This document shows, piece by piece, positions 41,184 through 53,558 of a DNA stretch of 64,000 bases. Source of the stretch: Spinacia oleracea (lineage: Eukaryota; Streptophyta; Magnoliopsida; Caryophyllales; Amaranthaceae); contig NC_079491.1 of NCBI RefSeq assembly GCF_020520425.1, positions 34,339,449-34,403,448 of the forward strand. The letters are read 5' to 3'. The notes beneath the pieces were generated by a model. It did not search any database and was not told the origin of the DNA. It saw only the letters and a program-made list of their open reading frames with translations. The position numbers were made by a program, and so were the translations under genes. Numbering within the stretch: position 1 is the stretch's first letter; every line of letters begins with the position of its first letter.

Positions 41184-41290
41184 TACCACATAATTAAATA
41201 ATAGGTCAATTAAATTGCATTAAACTCTGTGCCGGTCAAACCAAGACGAGTATTCCGGAACGGATGGAGTATAATTTTTGCAAGAGATTA

Positions 41291-41860
41291 AGGGGGCGCT
41301 CTACAACTTATCTAAACTTATTTGAACTTATTTGAACTTATTGGATCTTATTTGAACTTATTGGAACTGATCAAACCTGAATGGAACTGATAGGACCTTA
41401 TTATTAATAATAAATTAATTAGTAATAATTAATAATAAAAACAATAATAATAATTAATAGTTAATAGTTAATAATAATAATAATAATAATATTAATAATA
41501 ATAACAATACAAATTATAATATTAAATATATATAATAAAAAATATAATAATTATAATATTAATAAATAATTATACTTAATAATTATTATTAATATTAGTA
41601 ATTATTATAATTATAATAACAAATATTACTAATATTAATATTAATATAATTAATTATAAATATATTATTAATAATTAAAAATAATAATTAATACTCCGTG
41701 AAATTAATAATAACAATAATATTTTAATAACAACAATAATTAATTATAGTTAATAATAATAATAAAAAATAATATATAATTATATTAAATATACTTATTA
41801 ATAATAATATTCATTAATTATAATTATTATTAATAATAATTAATAATATTAACAGTAGTA

Positions 41861-41899
<39 letters not shown>

Positions 41900-42060
41900 T
41901 AATAATAATAATAATAAAAATATTAAAACTTATTGGACCTGAAACTTATTTAGAATTATCTGAGGTTATCGGAAGTTATCTGAGGTTATTGGAAGTTATC
42001 TGAACTTATCTGAACTTAATGAACTTGAAACTTTTTTTTAAGGTGAACATAACACCCCCT
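41291..42060. mobile_element. AT-rich inverted-repeat element with (AAT)n
   Basis: The ends AGGGGGCGCTCTAC and ATAACACCCCCT are imperfect inverted repeats. Both subterminal parts consist of repeated TTATCTGAACTTATTGGA-like units, as in the element at 38798-40362. The middle ~500 bp is almost only A and T, with long AAT/ATT microsatellite tracts. There is no coding potential. Confidence 0.6.
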
Positions 42061-42366
42061 GAATTTGCAATGAACAAACACTGACAATAGAAATAGTAAA
42101 AACAACATAAAGTTTATTGTGTAGGATAAACTAAAATTCACACCTTTCTTATTTTAGCATGAATTTTATTATTTATATTGTATTGATGTATTAGTTTATA
42201 TAATTACATGTAACAAACAAAATATAATATATCTATCATTCTGTATAATTAATTCATTAATATAAAGTAGGTGATGCGCTCTGCTTATTTCACATATATT
42301 ATTTTCTATATATATCTCGTACTTTCAATTGTATTACCCATTATGCTACATGTTGTCTCCAAAAAA

Positions 42367-43255
42367 TTTGATACCAGAGCCAAAATATGGCTACAAGCAA
42401 CTCAACCCCAACTATCTCGTATTCTCAACCAACACTTCCTATATTCGATGGAGAACATTATGATTATTGGAGTATTTAATACAAACCTTCTTTATTTCTC
42501 AATATTTATGGTATCTCGTGGAAGATGGTTATGAAGATCTTCCCGAAAGTGCTAATGAAGCACAACAAAATATGTACAAGGACAATAAGAAGAAAGACGT
42601 ACTCGCGTTACTATATATGCATGCAGCCATGAATAAAACAATATTTCTCTGTTTATATGGATTTAAAAATATCAAAGATGCTTGGGATACATTAATTAGA
42701 GAAGTAATTTCTCAAAAATGAAAAAGTATTACAATTAGCTAGATTGCAAACTTAATGGGCAATTTTTTGATAATTTGGAGGTCAAAAAGACAGAAAACAT
42801 CCAAGTATAATTTTCACGAGTTACGGAGATAATTAATCAAATAAGAAGCCTCGGTGACACCATAGAAGAAAACAAAGTTTTCCAGAAAGTTTAAGAAGTA
42901 TGAATGATAAGTATAATTCTGCCGCATTTATAATAGAAGAGCCAGATTTGTCACCACTCACAATGCATGAGTTGTGGAATCCTTGGAATGATAAGAGCAA
43001 AGATTGAAAAGAAATACAAATGTTGATCAACTTGTTGAGCTAGCATTCCAATCGCAATAGAATGTATCAAACAAATTATACCATGGAGATTTAGAGAATC
43101 GGGGAGAAAATGAAAATGGGTATAAACATGGAAGAGGCCATGATACCCAAAAATTTGGTGCATAGGAAGAGGTCGTGGGCAATACCAAAATTACAACAAA
43201 GGTCAAATAACTATTATCGTATTTATGGTAAGCCTAGCCATCAATCATCAATCAA
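42367..43255 (+). pseudogene. Ty1/Copia gag remnant
   Basis: At 42367-42380 is TTTGATACCAGAGC, close to the initiator-Met primer-binding site of Copia elements. An ATG at 42388 opens MATSNSTP... LPIFDGEHYDYWS, the standard start of plant Copia gag (DUF4219/UBN2). After a frame change, LWYLVEDGYEDLPE... DAWDTL follows, with further pieces to about 42900 and a degraded zinc-knuckle-like IYGKPSH near 43220. There are many stops and shifts. The copy is cut off at the fold-back element that starts near 43267. No LTR or pol was found. Confidence 0.8.
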
Positions 43256-43266
43256 TTAGTAGAAGG

Positions 43267-44030
43267 TACACCCGGTTGCACGTAGATCTACGTGCAATTG
43301 GGTCGTTTTATTACTTTTGACCCCTTAAAAAGCACATTTTTATAGTTAAAAGCACATATTTACAGAGTAATAGCACATTTTCACAGCTTAAAAACACATA
43401 CGTTTTAAAAGAACATATTGTTAATAATACGAAGTATAACATATTATTAAAAGGTATACAACTAACCGTTTAGGAAATTAGAATCTACACTTGAATAAAT
43501 TGGGGTTCTCAAACTTTAGTGCAAAGGATTTGAGAGAATATGTAAATTTTTGGTATTGGTTATTCACCTATTATCATTATCATTATCATTACCCCGTTGC
43601 CTCAAAGAGGCTCCCGCAAGAAGCGGGGGTAAAGGGGGTCTGGTGTACGCAACCTTACCCCTGCAATTGTAGAGAGCCTGTTTTCAATTGACCCAAAAGC
43701 GATAACGGGACGACAACGGGAAGATGATCTTCTAATTTATGGAAAGGAAGCGAAGAGATTTTAAGAGCTATTTTGATTTATTCCATTACTCCGTATTATA
43801 GTATTATAGCCAAAAGAACAAATGAATCTTAGGTTTAGATTTTTTCTTCATTAGAAAAAGGTACTTCGTATTATAGTATTTGAAAAATTATATGTGCGTT
43901 AAAATTGTAAAAATGTGCTTTTAAACCGTAAAAATGTGCTTTTAAACTAAATTTTGTACTTTTAGAAGGGTTAAAAATTACGAAATGACATGGTTGCACA
44001 TAACTCTACATACAACCGGGTGGAGGAAGT
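43267..44030. mobile_element. Imperfect inverted-repeat element
   Basis: The left end CACCCGGTTGCACGTAGATC and the inverse of the right end, CACCCGGTTGTATGTAGAGT, match over ~45 bp with mismatches. Further in, AAAAGCACAT and ATGTGCTTTT recur in both halves. The middle has a (TTATCA)n microsatellite and a GGGGTCTGGTGTACGCAACC stretch (about 43590-43670) that resembles a widespread plant dispersed repeat. Confidence 0.5.
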
Positions 44031-44391
44031 ATTGATCCATAATAGCTTGCGTCCAAAATGGACACAAGTACCAATATAATAATATAAACAGGTGAAATTT
44101 AAAGGTGATAGAAAACAGGTAAAAAGTATGATACTATTTTTGAAATTTAGTACACTAGAAATACGTTTAAACTAAGGTTGGTACTTCATTAGTACCATTC
44201 CTTAAATTAATAGTAAAATTATATTCACTGTGTACCATGATGCAAATTTGGTATTTAATTTGTACGTTACATAACAGTTTTGTGGAATGGTATGATTTAT
44301 GTACCAAATTTAGTACCGGACATAAATTCTGGTATTTTAATTTATACCATATGTGAATTTAATAAAAATTAGTATTAAAACAATACCATAT

Positions 44392-45861
44392 TGTGAGGGG
44401 GTCGAAAAAGCACGAGGCTAATGCATGACCCCGTCCCTCGTGGGCGTGACGTTGTCAGATCAAGTGTATTTGGATTTCCTGTGAGTTTACACCCAATCGA
44501 CTAGTAATATAGGAGTCGCCATTCAGTTTTTAACGACAATGAGAAAAACTGACAAAACCCGGTTATCGTGACATAAAGGGAGTGCAATTATGTTCGACCA
44601 CAACGGCCATAGGTTCCCTTGTGATCCCTGGTGTGGGGATCGCTCAACGTACACCCGCAGGGCAGAGATTGAGAGTTCGGGGGACTGTAGCTACCGAGAG
44701 GAGTGCTCATCGATAATACTCCAGAGGCAGGTTATCCTTACTAGCTCAGCATAAATAATTGAATGGACATGCGTTAAACTATTAAACTATTCTTAATTGA
44801 TTTTAGCAATATGCAACACATAATACTAAATCGATCGTGATTATCTAATTTAGATTGATTTAAGATACCTAGCATGATAATTCAATTGTCCAAGTTATTA
44901 TCTTATTAGGCGTGATAGATCAATCAAGTTAATAGTTTGACAATTTTATAAAAGGGTGATGAAAGCGATTAAATTATATGAGGGACACATTACAACGCAC
45001 CCTTGAGAGCTGCGTTGTGGTTCTCAGAAAACTAACCACTTGGCTTTGCTATTTCTCCTTTTATTTAACAAATCTCGGGTTTCCAAGCAACGTTCTAGTA
45101 TTTAGGCTTAATTCATCAAGCTACAAGGGACAGGACGCGTTTTGTTCGACTTTTGGGTCGATTGCGACAGAATGCTGGATCAATTTCGCAGCGTGAGGCT
45201 TAGGCTTAAGGCTAGAGTCAATACTCAGGTTATGCACTTGTGTGTCCTCTTTCATGTCGGTTTTGAGGCTGTATTTATAGGAAAAGGGTGCGTGGAAAGA
45301 TAGATTTTAAGATACGGATCCAAAAAGAATCCTGAGGTAAAACGGCCCCAGGCATTTTCAGCGCCCAGGGCTGGGCGCCGAAGATTTCGGCGCCCAAATC
45401 CAGGCGTTGAAAATGGGATCTGGGTCGAGTTTCTTTGTCAGATTTGGACTCTTAGAATTCGGAGCTTGTGAGATTTATCCGAGTCTTTTAGTGCGTATTA
45501 ATTTTATGACGGAATGCGTCTGGGCCCGTTACGAACTCTAGGTTCCTTAGGAATTTAATTAATACGTAACTCTTGTTTTCGAATTAAACCAGGAATGCAA
45601 ATTCTATCTCTTTTAGGATTTATGTTGGAGTGCAACACCTAATTCTGACAGGTTTCTATCTTTTATGACTTTGCCACTTTTAACAACTTCCTTTTACGGC
45701 AGTTACTATTCTTAGCAGGTTTCTATAAATAGCAGCTTTGACTGAAATGAATGGGTGATTGAGATTCGTTATTTTATAGGAGACGCGTTGCCAAGTGGAG
45801 ATTTATGTTCTCATCATCGAACCTCCCCTTTCGGGAATGGGGACAAAAGTAGGTGTCTACA
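44392..45861 (-). mobile_element. Solo LTR of the Tat/Retand-like family, TSD CATAT
   Basis: It reads TGTGAGGGGGTCG to GGTGTCTACA on the plus strand and is flanked by exact CATAT duplications (44387-44391 and 45862-45866). It is homologous over its whole length to the LTRs at 52044 and 63098, but more diverged from them than they are from each other. It carries one copy of the paired GC palindrome (45355-45413). The frames within it are not genes. Confidence 0.9.
45355..45413. repeat. Paired GC palindrome module, locus 1 (solo LTR)
   Basis: Two back-to-back palindromes: TTTCAGCGCCCAGGGCTGGG and TTTCGGCGCCCAAATCCAGG, each closing with GCGCCGAAA or GCGTTGAAA. Each arm is about 12-14 bp, with a loop of a few bases. 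Confidence 0.8.
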
Positions 45862-46034
45862 CATATGCAAAAAAATGTTAATATTTGGTACGTATTATGT
45901 ACCATATCATAAATTTACGAAGAAAGGTATTAAAATAATACCAAATTGTTCTGAAACTTTAGGGTTTAGGCATAAGGGTGCATTAAAATAGAACCAATGC
46001 CTACTTAACTACTTAGTACGTACATTTATATATA

Positions 46035-46262
46035 TATATGCTTAAAAAAATTAGGTTGTTCGATGTTCGGGGAAGGCCCCCAAAGAGGTCGTTCCTGGTC
46101 TGTCCAACGATATCCGACGGGTTCGGTATATTAACACTGCTTAAAAAAAGGTATTTTAGAATACCTTGTTTTTTTAGACAGTACGTAATCACAGTCGTAC
46201 CAACCCTCGAACCCATGATCTTAGGGTTATAATTTGTAAGCATTCCCACTGGGCCATGGAGA
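46035..46262 (-). mobile_element. tRNA-derived SINE-like sequence
   Basis: On the minus strand, TGGCCCAGTGG (46256-46246) matches the A-box consensus TRGCNNAGYGG and GGTTCGAGGGT (46213-46203) resembles the B box, at tRNA-like spacing. A body of about 150 bp follows and ends near AATTTTTTTAAG. No flanking duplication was confirmed. Confidence 0.45.
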
Positions 46263-47435
46263 GTTGGTGAGACATAACCTTTGAAAAATAGTAATAACAT
46301 TACATGGCTAATGTGGGCATTATTTTAATACATTTGTACAGAATCCTATGATACGTTTCGAAGTTCTTATTCTATTTCAATATATATTAAATAATAAATA
46401 TTATTTTCTATCACGTTTCAACCCTATCAATTGAACTACAAAAAAATAAAAAGATTAAACAAAACAAACTGATAATATTACTGAATAATAATTCTTTTTT
46501 TTTCAAATATAACTTCTTACGCTGATTACTAATATGTAGATATATGTTTAAACTAAGATATGTGATGTAAATATATGTTTAAATTTAATACAAGCAAATG
46601 CATATAATGAAGAAAAAATGTTAATTTATGTACCATTATAATTTGTTTGGTACTTTACATGTAACAATTATGAAAAAATGTACCCTACATAGATTTGGTA
46701 CAAAATTCATACAATAAAGATAACTATTGTACCATTTGTTTAAAGAATAGGAAGTTTGGTACGACATAAAAGTCGTTTGATTATGTTCAATGACGAAATT
46801 TGGATCTTTATTTGTACCAAGTATATAAATTTTGAAAATTTTGAATATAGATGGAATTATTTGGATATTTTTTACCTTTTGAAGGTCTTATTTGTCAGAG
46901 CACATTGGTTCCCTTATTTCGACACGTCACTGTCTAACAAATATTTAACATAAAAGGGGGGAAATTATGTAAATGAAGGGCGGGAAAAATAGAAAGCACA
47001 GTACTGAGGATTCTATCGATTATATTAGGCTTAGTTTAGAATTTAGGGTTCTTAGTGTTTTTGGAGAGATAAAGAAAGCATAATTGAATTTGGTATTCCA
47101 CAAAAATAAACATTTGGTCGAGCTTATTTAAGGTATGTGTTTATCTTAATTTTGTAAATCAGTATATAAATTTTGCATTTCAATTAACGAATTAGGGTAA
47201 TTTGCTATTGATAAATTGCAATTATATTTTGAAAGTCGCACATGAGCAAAACAAATTTTGGTAATTTATAAGAATTGAGACTTGATTATTAATTATGTGT
47301 GAATATATATATTTTGTATTGATAATTAAATAAGTGTGAATATATAAGCCTTGAGAATGGATATTGAAAACGTTGTTAGGGTTAGGGTTTTGAAAGGGGT
47401 TTTTACTTAATTGAAATTTACAATGTTGCATAAAC

Positions 47436-47508
47436 ATGGTTGAATTTGTTGGGAATGATAATAGTGAGGATGTAATTGATGATTTACTTGAGGAAGTAAA
47501 CATTACTG
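47436..47508 (+). pseudogene. Truncated N-terminus of an unidentified gene
   Basis: An ATG opens MVEFVGNDNSEDVIDDLLEE, an acidic start that runs 24 codons until the sequence switches abruptly to retrotransposon LTR at 47509. Upstream is leader-like sequence with a possible intron donor (AAGGTATGTG near 47130). This may be the start of a transposase gene of the surrounding DNA transposon (inference). Confidence 0.3.
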
Positions 47509-48039
47509 ATGACTGAAATGAAAGGGTGATTGAGATTCGTTATTTTATAGGAGACGCGTTGCCAAGTTGAGATTTATGTTCTCATCATCGAACCTTCCCT
47601 TTCGGGAATGGGGACAAAAGTAGGTGTCTACAGTTAGCCCCCACTTTGACTGAGTCTCGAGATGAGACGATGGTCAAAGTACTAGACGGAGTGCGTCATA
47701 CAAGCCATGGTGTATGTGACCTGTTTTGCGAGGGTCTCACGAGCCCCCGAGTGATAACATTTGACTTTAGGGTCATCACTTGAAGTGTTTAACACATTCC
47801 TCACGTGTCATTGGAATTTGTTAACTGATAGTATAGAAACTTCCTCACTTTGTCATTGGAAGTATCTAACATGTTTTCGAAATCAAAGCTATAAAGAGTA
47901 ACTAGGCCTGGCCAAGCCCAATCACGAGGTAAATTTTTTAAAGATTCTCATTTTCAGGGTTAGCTAAACGAGAAAACCCCCTTGTTTTTATAGGATGTAA
48001 AACGAAGGAAAATCTAGCACATCGCTCTTTTTTGGAAAA

Positions 48040-48232
48040 ACGGAAAACCAATCCTTTGATTTTTGGAAAAGGGAAACCATCTTTTGATTTTTGGAAAAAG
48101 ATAAACTATCCTTTGATTTTTGGAAAAGGGAAACCATCCTTTGATTTTTGGAAAAGGGAAACCATCTTTTGATTTTTGGAAAAAGATAAACCATCTTTTG
48201 ATTTTTGGAAAAAGATAAACTAGGAAAAGTTA
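48040..48232. repeat. Tandem repeat of about 30 bp
   Basis: Six or so units of CTTTTGATTTTTGGAAAA followed by AGATAAAC(T/C)A or GGGAAACCA. The 68-codon frame with repeating SKNQK/FSK on the minus strand is a product of the repeat. Copy II has only about two units at 54005-54055, so unit number varies within the family. Confidence 0.85.
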
Positions 48233-48239
48233 TCGCTGC

Positions 48240-48560
48240 AGCGACTAAGGACCTGCGTGGTGAGTGACGCAGACCCCGCCCGCTGAAGGTGGGCGAGCCT
48301 GTCCGCTGAGGGTGGACGCCCCGTCCGATAGAAGTAGACGAATCTGTTTTGATGTTTTGTAAATAAGGATCTACGCGGTTTGTGACGTAGACCCCGCCGG
48401 CTGAAGATGGCGAGCCTGTTTTTTTGTTTTTGAAGACTTTATTTTCTTTTCATTTTCGAAAACTGAGGACCTACGCGGTTAGTGGCGCAGACCCCGCCCG
48501 CTGAAGGTGAGCGAACCTGAATTCGTCTTTTCGATTTGGGACTCGCATGGTACGTGCCGC
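48240..48560. repeat. Degenerate GC-rich repeat of the retrotransposon
   Basis: Units with GGACCTGCGTGG or GGACCTACGCGG, GACGCAGACCCCGCC and GAAGGTGGGCGAGCCTG recur three to four times. The corresponding part of copy II (54080-54575) has more units, with GTCCGCTAAGGGTGGAC insertions. The array is non-coding and lies on the 3' LTR side of the family. Confidence 0.75.
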
Positions 48561-49492
48561 GATCTTGCCCGATTGAGGTGGGCAAGTCCCTATTTCATTT
48601 GTTCTTGTGATTTCTTTTGAGAATTTCTTTTTATTCATTCTTGTAAGAGAAAATTCTTCTGAGGGATGCTCGGATTTAGTTGCAACCTGAACGTGGGTTG
48701 ACAACGTGCTTAGACGGACCATTGTCTTGTGGTCATCATCTTTCATGGTTTTGAGCTAGTCTTTACGGCTCAATTTTGCCACTACCCGGGTCCTTGATCA
48801 GGGGACTACGTATAAGTATCAACGGTGACCTTTGTCTTGAGGTCGTAATCCGATTTTATCTTTTGAGATTGTCCAAACACGGGACTTCGTACAGCGTAGT
48901 CTAGGAATATTGCTTTTTAACTTTGCATACTCTCTTTTGAAATATATATTTTCTTTCGAGCCCCCAAGCACTCATGCTTGACGGTCAGTTCTTGTCAAAG
49001 AGGTTCTTTGGGGATACGCATTTTGTAATGTCTTTGATCGTGTTTGGGATCGTGTTCGTAAGTGCGAGCGATCTTTGTAGTGGTATGCTACTTTGATGAA
49101 CTCGTGGAGTGCGACTTCATTTTCCGGGCGACAAAGTTTGCTTCATTTTTCAATAATTAATACATCGAGCTTACTTTGGCCCGGATTGATCTTTTGACAA
49201 ATAAACGCTTTTAAATTTGAGAAACCAACGACTTGATTTTTTTTTAATTTTGATTTTTTTCGTTTCGAAGAATGACCTTGATTTTTTATTTTTTCTATAT
49301 TGCCTTGAAAAATGTACACATATTTTTTCCTTGAGATGAGTCTAAGTCTCGACAAGTTTTAACATTTGTTTTCACTATTCGGGCTCTAAAGGTGCTTTGG
49401 GCTTGATCTTGATTACAGCAGGGCCTCGTGTCCATTAACACGGTTCTAATTCCTTTCCCGCTCCGTGTTTTGGATCCGGGCCTTGGGCTTCA

Positions 49493-49551
49493 TTTCCGGC
49501 GCCCCTGGCCAGGCGTTGAAAATTTCGGCGCCCAGCCTTGGGCGCTGGAAG
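49493..49551. repeat. Paired GC palindrome module, locus 2 (copy I)
   Basis: CGGCGCCCCTGGCCAGGCGTTGAAA followed by TTTCGGCGCCCAGCCTTGGG and CGCTGGAA, 170 bp upstream of the antisense ORF. The two palindromes abut as at the other loci. Confidence 0.8.
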
Positions 49552-49721
49552 TTCTATTTCAGCAGTTCCCGGATTTTTTTGCGCGTTTCCGAATGGGATT
49601 GGGATGTCACTCGATGCTCTCTTGTATATATAGGGGGTTAAGTACGTCTTTCTTTTTCACCACTCTCAATCTTCCTCTTTTTTTTGCTATTGCTTAGCTT
49701 TTATTCTTCCCTGCTCTTGCC

Positions 49722-51572
49722 ATGTCGATTCCTCCCTTCTCCCTCCAATGAGTTGTTAGGCGCTGGTTAAGAGCCCTTAATCCCACATAAAAGGCTTTGT
49801 TGAAAGGATACCACTTAGAGGCACTCTTAGGCTTACAAAAAATTAATATTGATTATAATTTTCTGTATGCGGCCCTGGACTTTTGGGATTCTGATCACCA
49901 TGTTTTTGTCTTTCGGGGCAATGAAGTATGCCCTTTGCCAGATGAATTTGCCGTGATCCTTGGTTATCCTACCAACGCTACTCCTGCTACCCCTGGCACT
50001 GTTGAAGAGGGTAAAACAACCATAAGGGATTTCCTAGGACTAGATGCTAATATGCTCGCTGAGATCGTTGTGGGTGATAAGGTTAATTTGGCAAAGCTTG
50101 TAAAACATCACTTTAGACCTAGTAAAAATATGACCGAACAGAAATTGAATATTCGAGCACTTGTATTCTGCCTGTTGAACCACTATTTACTGTCGAATAA
50201 CAATGGCGATTTCGGTGACATAAGGTTGATCCCTTTGATCAGCCAGATGGAGAGTTGCTATTCCATTATGCCGTTGGTTGTTGCCGAGACCTTACTGAAT
50301 GCGGATGAGTTGAAAAAGGATGCCAAGTCTGAAATTTTTAAGGGGAGCCCCTTATTGCTGCAGGTAATCGATCGTTTATTCGCGCAAAGTAATACGCCTA
50401 TTTTTTCTTTTTCTTTCCTTTTTTCGTTTGCCTCGACAGCCCCCTGCCTGGAGCTGATTTTCAGTGCCCAGAGCTGGGCGTCGGAATTTCTGGCGCCTGG
50501 TCCTGGGCGTTGAAAGTGCGCCCCAGGCAGGACTTTCGTTTTTTTTTTTTTTTTTTTTTTTTCTGATCGTACCCGTTTTTTTTGCAGATTTGGCTCATGA
50601 AACAACTTAGGCTTTTAGAAGCTCCTGCGGATCCTAAACGTTATCGCCCTATAGCCTTGGGTAACCGAAAGTATTTGCACCAAGGCCAGGACGAGGCCGA
50701 GTGGGCCTCCTATTTTACTCATGGCATATGCTCTATTAAGTGGGTGGTACCGTGGTGGTGTTTGACTAATATGACGGGGGGTTCCGAGGCACTAGTTTAT
50801 GTTTCTTGGTTGGGGCTATCTCAGCCTGTTTACATCTTTCCTTACCGGGTCATGCGACAGTACGGCTTAAGGCAGACTATCCGATTTTCCGATACGGTAC
50901 CACCTAAAGTAGAGGTATTTTCCTAAGCACGGGTTCGAGCGTGGGCTAAGTATTACGGTGGTCTCCCGCGTTGGACCGTGGCTAGAGATGCCTTTGTGGG
51001 TCTTTCGAAAACTACAAGTTGTGGATGAGTTCTGATGATAAGGCTGTGAGAACTAAGGCTCGAAATGAAGAGCCGACTGAGCTTTTGATACCTCGAGGTA
51101 GGGCAAGTATGAGAGCCGTGATACTGCTAATCCTCGCGATCATGGTATTAAGACTGTAAAAGCTCGTCCTGATCGAAAGCGAAAAGAAGTTCCTCCCCGT
51201 TCCAGTTCTATGCCTAAAAAGGTGCTTAACACGAAGGGGCCTGCCGTTCACAAAAGAAATGCAAGCTCTCGCGGAGATCGTCGCCGGAATAATGTATGGG
51301 TTAGGAAAGTTCAGCCCCTAGTAGAACCAATGGCTAATCCAATTGATGTTGATAATCCTCCCCCTCCCATTGTTTGTGCCCTTGAGGCTGAGCGGGCTAT
51401 AGCTGTTCAAACTGAAAATGTTTCTGAGGCCTTGGCATCCTTGGAAGTTAGTGTCAAGGAGCCTGTTCTTATGGAGATTGATATAGAGGCAGTGCAGAAG
51501 CCTGTGGAGGTGGACCCTGCGAACATTGCCCTCTACAACACTTTATTTGATGATCCGGAAGAACTCGAGTAG
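49722..51572 (+). pseudogene. Antisense ORF of the retrotransposon, plant-mobile-domain type
   Basis: Exon 1 (49722-50363) starts ATG at 49722; it contains RWLRALNP, YHLEALLGLQKINIDYNFL, ALDFWDSDHHVF and CPLPDEFAVILGYP. Exon 2 begins at 50588 after an intron 50364-50587 (GTAATC...TTTTGCAG), with IWLMKQLRLLEAP and IALGNRKYLHQGQDEAEWASYF. The last part, to 51572, is basic then acidic (KKVLNTKGPAVHKRNASSRGD...). The middle resembles the plant mobile domain/DUF7745 family found in transposons. It runs opposite to the retrotransposon, between its coding region and 3' LTR, as the extra antisense ORFs of Tat-lineage elements do. Stops at TGA (~49749) and TAA (49788), TAA near 50924, and frame changes near 51015 and 51108 show decay. 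The intron holds a palindromic module (50458-50515). Confidence 0.7.
50458..50515. repeat. Paired GC palindrome module, locus 3 (intron of antisense ORF)
   Basis: TTTCAGTGCCCAGAGCTGGG and TCTGGCGCCTGGTCCTGGGC, each followed by CGT-type closing bases. It lies inside the antisense ORF's intron, so insertion or retention there was tolerated. Confidence 0.78.
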
Positions 51573-52043
51573 TGTAGTTCTTGTTAGGGTGTAGGTGCCC
51601 TTTATTTATTTCAGTTGTGTTTGTTTTTCATTCCTTAGCACTTTTTGTTTTCCTTCTTATTTATATTTAAATATTAATAAAGGCGTAATTTTATTTTTCT
51701 TGTTTTCCTTTTGCTTCTCCTTTCTTTTTTATTTGCTCATTTCCAACACTTATGCACATTATATTTTCATTTGATTGGACCGAATCCATAAATAGGATTG
51801 CCTACGTATCCTTGCTAAATAACATTAACTTAGAATCAGGTTGCGCGTAGTTCTAGCTAGAATAATTTCTAGGATGTCGAATTTGATAAATATGTTCTGA
51901 GATGGAAACATATTATTCGAAACGGTAGAATAAGTGAAGTTTATTATTATTTTAATCTGCTGCTTTGCCGTAAGCTAAGAATTTGTTTTATTTTTTGAGT
52001 ACATGTATTTGCACAAAAATCTTTTCATGTGTTTTTTGATACG

Positions 52044-53558
52044 TGTGAGGGGGTCGAAAAAGCACGAGGCTAATGCGTGACCTCGTCCCTCGTGGATGTG
52101 ACGATTCTTTTTTATTCAATCAAGTGTAATTGGATTTCCTGTGAGTTTACACCCAATTGACTAGTAATATAGGAGTCGCCATTCAGTTTTTAACAACAAT
52201 GAGAAAAACTGACAAAACCCGGTTATCGTGACATAAAGGGAGTGCAATTATGTTTGACCACGACGGCCGTAGGTTCCCTTGTGATCCCTGGTGTGGGGAT
52301 CTCTCAACATACACCCACAAGGTAGATATTGAGGGTTCGGGGGACTGTAACTACCGAGAGGAGTACTTCGCTCGTCGATAACTCCAGAGGCAGGATATCC
52401 TTAATAGCTCAGCATAAATAATTGAAGGGACATGCGTTAACTATTAAACTAATCTGAGTTGATTTTAGCAATATGCAACATATAATACTAGATCGATCGC
52501 GATTATCTGATTTAAATAGCATTAAGGGACCTAGCATGATAATCCAATTTCCCAAACATATTATATTTGTTAGGCGTAGTAGAACAATCAGATTTAGTTA
52601 GTTTAACAGTTCATAAAAAGGGCGAGGAAAGCAATTAAATCATAGAAAAGGGACACATTACGACGCACCCTTGAGAGGTGCGTCATGGTTCTCAGAAAAC
52701 TAACCACTTTGACTTTGCTATTTCTCCTTTTTATTTAACGAATCTCAAATTATGGGACAAGATACGTTATGTTCGATTTATGGATCGATTGAGACAGAAC
52801 GCATGATCAATTTCGTAGCGTGAGGCTTAGGCTTATGGGTTGGAGTCAATACTCATAATATGAATTGTATTGTGTTCCTTTCACGTCGAATTTGGGGCTG
52901 TATTTATAGGGAAGAGTTCGTGGAAAGATAGAATTGCAGAGTTCTAATCCACAAAGAATTAGGAAAAAAACACGTACCCTGGTATTTTCAGCGCCCAGGC
53001 CTGGGCGTCAAAGATTTCGGCGCCCTCTGGGCGTTGAAAATAGGACCCATGCAATTTCAGCGCCCAGGGCTGGGCGTTGAAATTGATGTTTGGGCTGTTT
53101 TCTTAGTCAGATTCGGATTCCTGAAATCCGTAGCGTTTGAGACTTAATCGAGTCTTTTAGTGCGTATCAATTTCATGACGGAATGCGTCTGGGCCCGTTA
53201 CGAACTCTAGGCTCGTTAGGATTTTAATTAATACGTAACTCTTATTTCCGAATCATATTAGGAATAGGATTCTCGCAGTTTTCTATCTCATTTAGGATTT
53301 ATGTTGGAGTGCAACACCTAATTCTGACAGGTTTCTATCTTTTATGACTTGCCACTTTTAGAAGCTACCCTTTACGGCAGTTACTATTTTTAGCAGGTTT
53401 CCATAAATAGCAGTTTTCTATAAATATCAGGTTTCGGGTGAAATGAACAGGGGATTGAGATTCGTTATTTTATAGGAGATGCGTTGTCAAGTGGAGATTT
53501 ATGTTTTCATCATCGAACCTTTCCCTTTCGGGAATGGGGACAAAAGTGGGTGTCTACA
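52044..53558 (-). repeat. 3' LTR of copy II, 1515 bp
   Basis: On its own strand it runs TGTAGACACC to CCTCACA, with terminal TG...CA. It carries palindromic modules at 52985-53083, one module more than the solo LTR at 44392. Next to it, at 53559-53573, is the polypurine tract region (AAAGTGGGGGCTAAC on the minus strand). Confidence 0.9.
52985..53083. repeat. GC palindrome modules, locus 4 (3' LTR), three palindromes
   Basis: TTTCAGCGCCCAGGCCTGGG, then TTTCGGCGCCCTCTGGGCGT, then after ~12 bp TTTCAGCGCCCAGGGCTGGG. This is the only locus with three. Confidence 0.8.

Larger units (their letters stand above)
44040..47508 (+). mobile_element. Decayed DNA-transposon end rich in TGGTAC motifs
   Basis: Outside the solo LTR at 44392-45861 the sequence is AT-rich and dense in TGGTAC/GTACCA motifs in both orientations (44060-44390, 45880-45960, 46620-46760). 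This resembles subterminal transposase-binding repeats of CACTA-like elements. From about 46990 it becomes leader-like and ends in a short coding start at 47436. I could not identify a terminal inverted repeat, so the class is a guess. Confidence 0.35.
47509..52043 (-). mobile_element. Truncated Tat/Retand-like LTR retrotransposon (copy I)
   Basis: Positions 47509-47632 match the last ~110-125 bp of the family LTR, followed at 47633 by the purine tract region (AAAGTGGGGGCTAAC on the minus strand). The internal sequence then runs to 52043, where copy II is inserted. Its left end matches copy II from 53559 on, and its right end matches 57990-58320. Between these, copy I has an antisense ORF (49722-51572) that copy II lacks. 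The strand follows from the tract and from the primer-binding site of copy II. No gag-pol lies within this part. Confidence 0.8.

Noticed and set aside
47988-48194. 68-codon frame with repeating SKNQK/FSK motif
   Set aside because: A translation of the ~30-bp tandem repeat; the number of units differs between copies of the element.
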